This document shows, piece by piece, positions 11,401-18,800 of a DNA stretch of 64,000 bases (positions are counted from its first letter, which is position 1; every line of letters starts with the position of its first letter). Source of the stretch: Lepas anatifera (taxonomy: Eukaryota > Arthropoda > Thecostraca > Lepadidae); contig JAOTON010001069.1 in NCBI GenBank assembly GCA_034440635.1, positions 1 through 64,000 of the forward strand, written 5' to 3'. The notes beneath the pieces are model-generated. The model was not told the DNA's origin. It was given only the letters and a program-made list of their open reading frames with translations, and searched no databases. The position numbers were made by a program, and so were the translations under genes.

Positions 11401-14400
11401 ATGGCCAGGCCCAGGGTGTTAAGACAAGCAGGCAGCAGGGCGCGCTGCCGCTCCCCTCAGGACAGTACCAACCAAGGCGATGATGGCCAGGCCCAGGGTG
11501 TTAAGACAAGCAGGCAGCAGGGCGCGCTGCCGCTCCCCTCAGGACAGTACCAACCAAGGCAATGATGGCCAGGCCCAGGGTGTTAAGACAAGCAGGCAGC
11601 AGGGCGCGCTGCCGCTCCTCTCAGGACTGTACCAACCAAGGCGATGATGGCCAGGCCCAGGGTGTTAAGACAAGCAGGCAGCAAGGCGCGCTGCCGCTCC
11701 CCTCAGGACAGTACCAACCAAGGAAATGATGGCCAGGCCCAGGGTGTTAAGACAAGCAGGCAGCAGGGCGCGCTGCCGCTCCCCTCAGGACTGTACCAAC
11801 CAAGGCGATGATGGCCAGGCCCAGGGTGTTAAGACAAGCAGGCAGCAGGGCGCGCTGCCGCTCCCCTCAGGACAGTACCAAACAAGGCAATGATGGCCAG
11901 GCCCAGGGTGTTACGACAAGCAGGCAGCAGGTCGCGCTGCCGATCCTCTCAGGACTGTACCAACCAAGGCAATGATGGCCAGGCCCAGGGTGTTAAGACA
12001 AGCAGGCAGCAGGGCGCGCTGCCGCTCCTCTCAGGACAGTACCAACCAAGGCGATGATGGCCAGGCCCAGGGTGTTAAGACAAGCAGGCAGCAGGGCGCG
12101 CTGCCGCTCCCCTCAGGACTGTACCAACCAAGGCAATGATGGCCAGGCCCAGGGTGTTAAGACAAGCAGGCAGCAGGTCGCGCTGCCGCTCCTCTCAGGA
12201 CTGTACCAACCAAGGCAATAATGGCCAGGCCCAGGGTGTTAAGACAAGCAGGCAGCAAGGGCGCGCTGCCGCTCCCCTCAGGACTGTACCAACCAAGGCA
12301 ATGATGGCCAGGCCCAGGGTGTTAAGACAAGCAGGCAGCAGGGCGCGCTGCCGCTCCCCTCAGGACTGTACCAACCAAGGCAATGATGGCCAGGCCCATG
12401 GTGTTAAGACAAGCAGGCAGCAGGGCGCGCTGCCGCTCCCCTCAGGACTGTACCAACCAAGGTAATAATGGCCAGGCCCAGGTTGTTAAGACAAGCAGGC
12501 AGCAGGTCGCGCTGCCGCTCCTCTCAGGACTGTACCAACCAAGGCAATAATGGCCAGGCCCAGGGTGTTAAGACAAGCAGGCAGCAGGGCGCGCTGCCGC
12601 TCCCCTCAGGACTGTACCAACCAAGGCAATGATGGCCAGGCCCAGGGTGTTAAGACAAGCAGGCAGCAGGGCGCGCTGCCGCTCCCCTCAGGACAGTACC
12701 AACCAAGGCAATGATGGCCAGGCCCAGGGTGTTAAGACAAGCAGGCAGCAGGGCGCGCTGCCGCTCCCCTCAGGACTGTACCAACCAAGGCAATGATGGC
12801 CAGGCCCAGGGTGTTAAGCAAGCAGGCAGCAGAGCGCGCTGCCGCTCCTCTCAGGACTGTACCAACCAAGGCGATGATAGCCAGGCCCAGGGTGTTAAGA
12901 CAAGCAGGCAGCAGGGCGCGCTGCCGCTCCCCTCAGGCCTGTACCAGCCAAGGTAATGATGCCCAGGCCCAGGGTGTTAACACGCGCACTGGAGGGGGGC
13001 CTCGGAGGCCCCCCACCTGTTTTTCCGAGGTGGCCGGAGAACCGCTTGTAGCCGAAAAACGAAACGTGGCCACATTTAACAAAATTTAATAGCGCGTCGA
13101 TTGGTGAAGACTTTTTGAAAATCGGCCGAAAATTTTTTGACTTATAGACTTTCAAAGTCAGACCTGCATTTTGAGATCGCCGTAAACGCGCGGTCGGACC
13201 AGTTAGCTTGCATTGAAGACCGAGTGGTGACGCCATAACGTCATATAAGCGGGATTATATGTCAAGGTCACTTCACATGAAAGTCAAGGTCAAAGGTCAC
13301 AGGTCAAGGCCATATCTGCACTTTCAAGGTCACTGACCACTGTGCGCCCGGCCAAATGACGTTACCCGGTCTGACATATATTATGATATGACGTCATCGG
13401 TAGGGTACCCCAATACAAAGGTCAAGGTCAATAGTCAAGGTCAAAGGTCATTTTGAAAGGTCAATCCTCATTTCCCGTCAAACAGTGGCTACAGTGTTAG
13501 TCAAAGTGTAAATATTTAGTATACCATATGGTGACCTTAAAGGTCAATGACCTTGAATGACCTTGACCCAAAAGTTGTGGGGAAGCCTCTTTGGGACCTC
13601 TTCCCTATGAACCTTGTCTGCCTTTAGCTTATTCCCGTGATTTTCCCGCATAATCACAGCATTTATCAATCGATTCCCAGCATGGCCAATATTTGACCTT
13701 TACGACCTCGTTTGACCTTGAAGATATTGACCTAGGTCAATGAAAATTGGTCATCATGTAGATCACCATAACCCCCACCCACCTACCAAGTGGCGTCTTT
13801 CTAACCCTCTTAGTTTCCGAGGTCTTAGGGGGCTTACCAGGCCCCCTCTCCAGTGCGCGTTAGTGCCAGACCCCCTCCAGTGCGGGTGTTAAGACAAGCA
13901 GGCAGCAGAGCGCGCTGCCGCTCCCCCAGGAGTGTACCAACCAAGGTAATGATGGCCAGGCCCAGGGTCTTAAGACAAGCAGGCAGCAGGGCGCGCTGCC
14001 GCTCCCCCAGGAGTGTACCAACCAAGGTAATGATGGCCAGGCCCAGGGTCTTAAGACAAGCAGGCAGCAGGGCGCGCTGCCGCTCCCCTCAGGACAGTAC
14101 CAACCAAGGAAATGATGGCCAGGCCCAGGGTGTTAAGACAAGCAGGCAGCAGGGCGCGCTGCCGCTCCCTCAGGACAGTACCAACCAAGGAAATGATGGC
14201 CAGGCCCAGGGTGTTAAGACAGGCAGGCAGCAGGGCGCGCTGCCGCTCCTCTCAGGACAGTATCAACCAAGGAAATGATGGCCGGGACCAGCAGCGTGCT
14301 GGCCCAAGGTTTTAAGACAAGCAGGTAGCAGGGCGCGCTGCCGCTCCTCTCAGGACAGTACCAACCAAGGCAATGATGGCCAAGCCCAGCAGCATGGTGA

Positions 14401-15857
14401 CCCAGTCGTGGCCGGATGCCACCGCCAGTAGTTGCGCCTGCAGCCGCCGCACGACACCACCGGCGGCGTCGGTGGCCTCACTGACGCGACCCGCAGCCAG
14501 CAGCGCCTCCGCGCGGCTCAGAGTTGCCGCATAGTCGTCTGTAAACACGCCACATGCGAGAATATCTCAACCACTTGGGAGAGACTCGGAACTGAAGCGT
14601 GAAGCTTCTGAACTGGGCCCAGCTTTAACCCAAGCCCAGGCGACAGGAGGATGCGTTGGCGGATCCAAAACAGGCAGATATAGCAAGGAGCCAGGCCGAG
14701 GTATTGGTGAAGGGGAAGGCGACGAGGGGGAGGAGGAGGAGGAGGAGGTGGAGACCATAAAATTGCCAGCTTCACGGCAGCGGACCAGAGAGCGGGGGGC
14801 ACAAACTATACAGGTCAATCGCAAATAACCAATTTTCGCACACTAATTCCGCGATATTTTCCATTTTAACTGATCTTTGGGCAAAGGAGTACTGTGAGCT
14901 CTGAAGAGCCGCGTACCACATCGCCCCATTTGATTAAGAGTCCCAGTTATACCTGTTTACAGCCTCTAAATACGACTCACCATCAACAACAGCCTCAACA
15001 TATTTGAATGGATCTCAACATACTTGCTCAACATACTCAAAATACTTGGCGTGGATTTCCGAAAATCATTGGGGGTGCCCGAATTTGAAGATGATAAATA
15101 GCCACCATGCAAAGATTAATAGCATGATATGATTTGGTTTTGGCCTTACATCCGCCTTTTGAAGCAAATCAAACCAGTTTAAAGGTCTGAAAATGATAAA
15201 CAATGAAATTCAAAGGAACTTCAATAAGACAACGTTTCATTGGGGGTGCCCGGGCACCCAAGATATATAGATCCACAACCCTGCTGGTATCGCCAGACAC
15301 GGAAAAGTGGAACAATGATTAGTACTGATTCCAACTACCTGTCAAGATCAGCCCAAGCAGCTTAGGGCCGGTCTCAAACTAAATGATACTAGCCATTTAG
15401 CAACCTCTGCCACCATACGGCCGCTCCAGGGCATGCTTTGCCAGCTCACAACAAGGAAATGCCAGCCACTAACAGTTCAGAGAATGGCGGCGCGGGCGTC
15501 ACTGGCCTTGCCGCTGGAGGTGGGTCCGGCGGCGGTAGAGCTGCAGCAGCTGGCAGCCGTTCTGCAGCAGGGCGTGCGCCAGCCGCCGCCCTCCCAGCAG
15601 TCGCACCACCTCACTGATCAGCGCGCCCACACTGTCCGCCGGCGGCGGCACCCCGGCCAGCGCCGCCAGCGTGGGCGCGATGTCCACCTGACGCACCTCC
15701 CCACTCCCGGCCACCTGAAACAGCACAGATACCCGCCTAAAGCACCTCCCCACTCCTCGCCACCTCACACTCCACCCAACTGCTGGCGGGGCGTGTTGAG
15801 GGGAAGGGCACTCGCCCCTCCCTACTGAGTTATTTCTCTTAAAACTTTTTCGCATTT

Positions 15858-15894
<37 letters not shown>

Positions 15895-18800
15895 ACCTCT
15901 TGCTGCTGAGCGAAGCCAGCGCTGACGAAGTGCAGAGCTGTGCGCAGTTCGGCAGCAGATGCTCCACCGTGACTACCCGCGTCGCTCATGCCGTGATCGC
16001 CGCAGACCACCAGAACCGGGGCCGCCGCGGGCTGGTGACAGGCACAGCGTACAGACGGTCGCACCATAGCATAATAGCCAGCCTACTGAGCCCCCCCTCC
16101 CCCTACATCCAGAAACGAGGCCGAGCCATAACACAATTGTCAGTCTACTGAACCCCCCCCCCCACATCCAGAAACGGGGTCTAGCCATAACACAATCACC
16201 AGCCTACTGAGCCCCCACCCCAAACATCCAGAAGCGGGGCCGAACCATAACACAATCGCCAGCCTACTGAGCCCCCTCCCCACACATCCAGAAACGGGGC
16301 CGAACCATGACACAATTGTCAGTCTACTGAGCCCCCCCCAACACAGTCAGAAACAGGGCAGAGCCATGACAAAATCACTAGCCTCCTGACCCCCCCCCCC
16401 CACATCCAGAAATGGGGCCGAGAAATAACACAATCACTAGCCTACTGAGCCCCCCACATCCGGCACTGGGTGCTAGCTTTATGGACGATCTAGATATAGG
16501 CCAGGCTTCGGAGCTCCCACTGCGGTAAAACTCTTTAAAATGATAAGAGTGCAGCCACCAGGTGACTGCAGCGTCACCAGACAGCCGCGGCGGTGTGCTG
16601 CTGCTCACCGGCTGCTGGTTCAGAGCCCTGTACACCTTCTCCATGATGCGACTCATCTCGTCCAGCTTGGCCGGCACCAGGGGACTGGTCGGTCCCGCTA
16701 GGTGGCCAATGTGGTCCAGTCCCACGTAGTGCATCACCAACAGGTCCCAGTCGTCCCGCGCCAGCTCGTCGGCGAGGTGCCGCGTCACGTTATCGTCCAC
16801 CTGTCAGCGGGCAACGTTCCCGTGTAGCTGACAGTGCCTAATGCTACCATGTATCTGACAGCACGTAACGTTACCATCACCCTGACAAAACGCAACACGT
16901 CACCGTGTATCTGACAGTTTGTAAAGTAACCGTGTATCTGGAAGTGCGTTACGTTGCACCTGACACCGCGTTACGTTACAAACCATCTGGGACATTTCAT
17001 CATATACCTAGGTCAGCGTCACGTTACAAATCATATGCGACATGTCATTGTCTGAGTCACTTGATCGTCAACCTGACAGCGAGTCACGTTACAAACCATC
17101 TGGGACATGTCATCGTGTACCGGGTCACTCGATCATCCACCTAACAGCGAGTCACGTTACAAACCATCTGGGACATGTCAAAACACATAAGGCATGCAGA
17201 ACGATGATTTTGTCCTGAAATTGACTACGGACAACTGAATTATATATACATTGTAAACCCTTTGCTGCAATTGATGAATAACTTTTGCTGCTTTGCCAAG
17301 GATTTGCAGGATATAAGCAACAAATCGGGAAAAATCTACCCACGCTTTGGCACCGTGCGGCCTCAAAAAGTTCAGCTTCGCCAAAAAATATGTGCAAAAA
17401 TGGAACCAGCGCGCCAATTCACATCAGGACAGCTGAAGTCGGGAGCAATGCAGTTCTGAAAGTTTTAAAAAGACCCTATCGTGCATGTACCTGATAAGTG
17501 AAGCACTGTCATTCCCAAAAAATATATTTCAAGGTGTGTCTAGCGACACCAAAATGATCCTTCTCAAATACATTGCAGTTCAATCACTTTTCTTTATTTA
17601 CAATAAAAAAGCGTTTGAACGAAATGAATATAAAAGCGGAATATTTCTAATAGTAGCAAGTAAAGGAAAGCTGAACAATCGTAGTTAAACAAATTGGTTG
17701 GATATTTGTGCATCTAAACTTTTGAAAATATTGATTTGTTTAGCTTTGTGAAGGACCAATGACAGATATTTCCAACTTAAGCAATTTATGCAGAAATCAG
17801 TAGGCGTATAGTAAAATGACTGCAAACAGCCGATTGGAAAGTAGATGTTCTTGGCAGGTACGTTTGTTTTAAAAAAATCATGAGTAATTTGGGCATAGTA
17901 TATCGTCCCACATAAGACATAGATGTGACAAAATCTGAATTTTCACTTTCGCATTCTACCCCACACCTTAGAAGCCATGGCAATGCCCATTTGTGATCAA
18001 AACAGTAACACTAGTTAGAACAGCCCGGGCCCCATACCTCCGTATAGTCATTGACGAAGAACGAATGGACGCCCTCGAAGCGGACGAAGCCATCAGGGAA
18101 CAGCTTGAGCCAGGTGTCATCGCCATAGAAGACAGCGCGGCGGCCAGCCAGCCGCAGCTGCCGCAGCAGGCTGTCCTGAGCCAGGCGCTGGCCTTCGTAG
18201 TTGTGCAGCATGTCCAGAAACTCGGGCACAGTGCCAGTGGTCAGTGCCTGAGGGCGGAGCCAGAGCAGCCGTCAGACACTGGTCAGTGCCTGAGGGCGGA
18301 GCCAGAGCAGCCGTCACAGACACTGGTCAGTGCCTGAGGGCGGAGCCAGAGCAGCCGTCACAGACACTGGTCAGTGTCTAGGGCGGAGCCGAGCAGCGTC
18401 ACGACACTGGTGTGCCTGAGGGCGGAGCCGGCCGTCCAAACTGGTCGTGTCTAAGGGGGAGCCAGAGAGCGTCACAGACACTGTCAGGCCTCAGAGCAGA
18501 TAAGACACAGCCGTCACAGACACTGCTCAGCGCCTCAGAGCAGATACGATGCAACCGTCACAGACACTGCTCAGCGCCTCAGAGCAGATACGATGCAACC
18601 GTCACAGACACTGCTCAGCGCCTTAGAGCAGATACAGCCGTACAGATACTGGTCAGTGTCTGGGCGGAGCCGGCAGCCGTGCTGTGGCGGGGGCAGCCGT
18701 CACAGACACTGGTCAGTGTCTAAGGGCAGAGCCAGAACAGCCGTCACAGACACTGGTCAGTGTCTAAGGGCGGAGCCAGAGCAGCCGTCACAGACACTGG

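Noticed and set aside
10639..14315. Forward ORFs with RQAGSRARCRS repeats
   Set aside because: They are 82-bp array units read antisense to PIGG; only the minus-strand reading matches a known exon.
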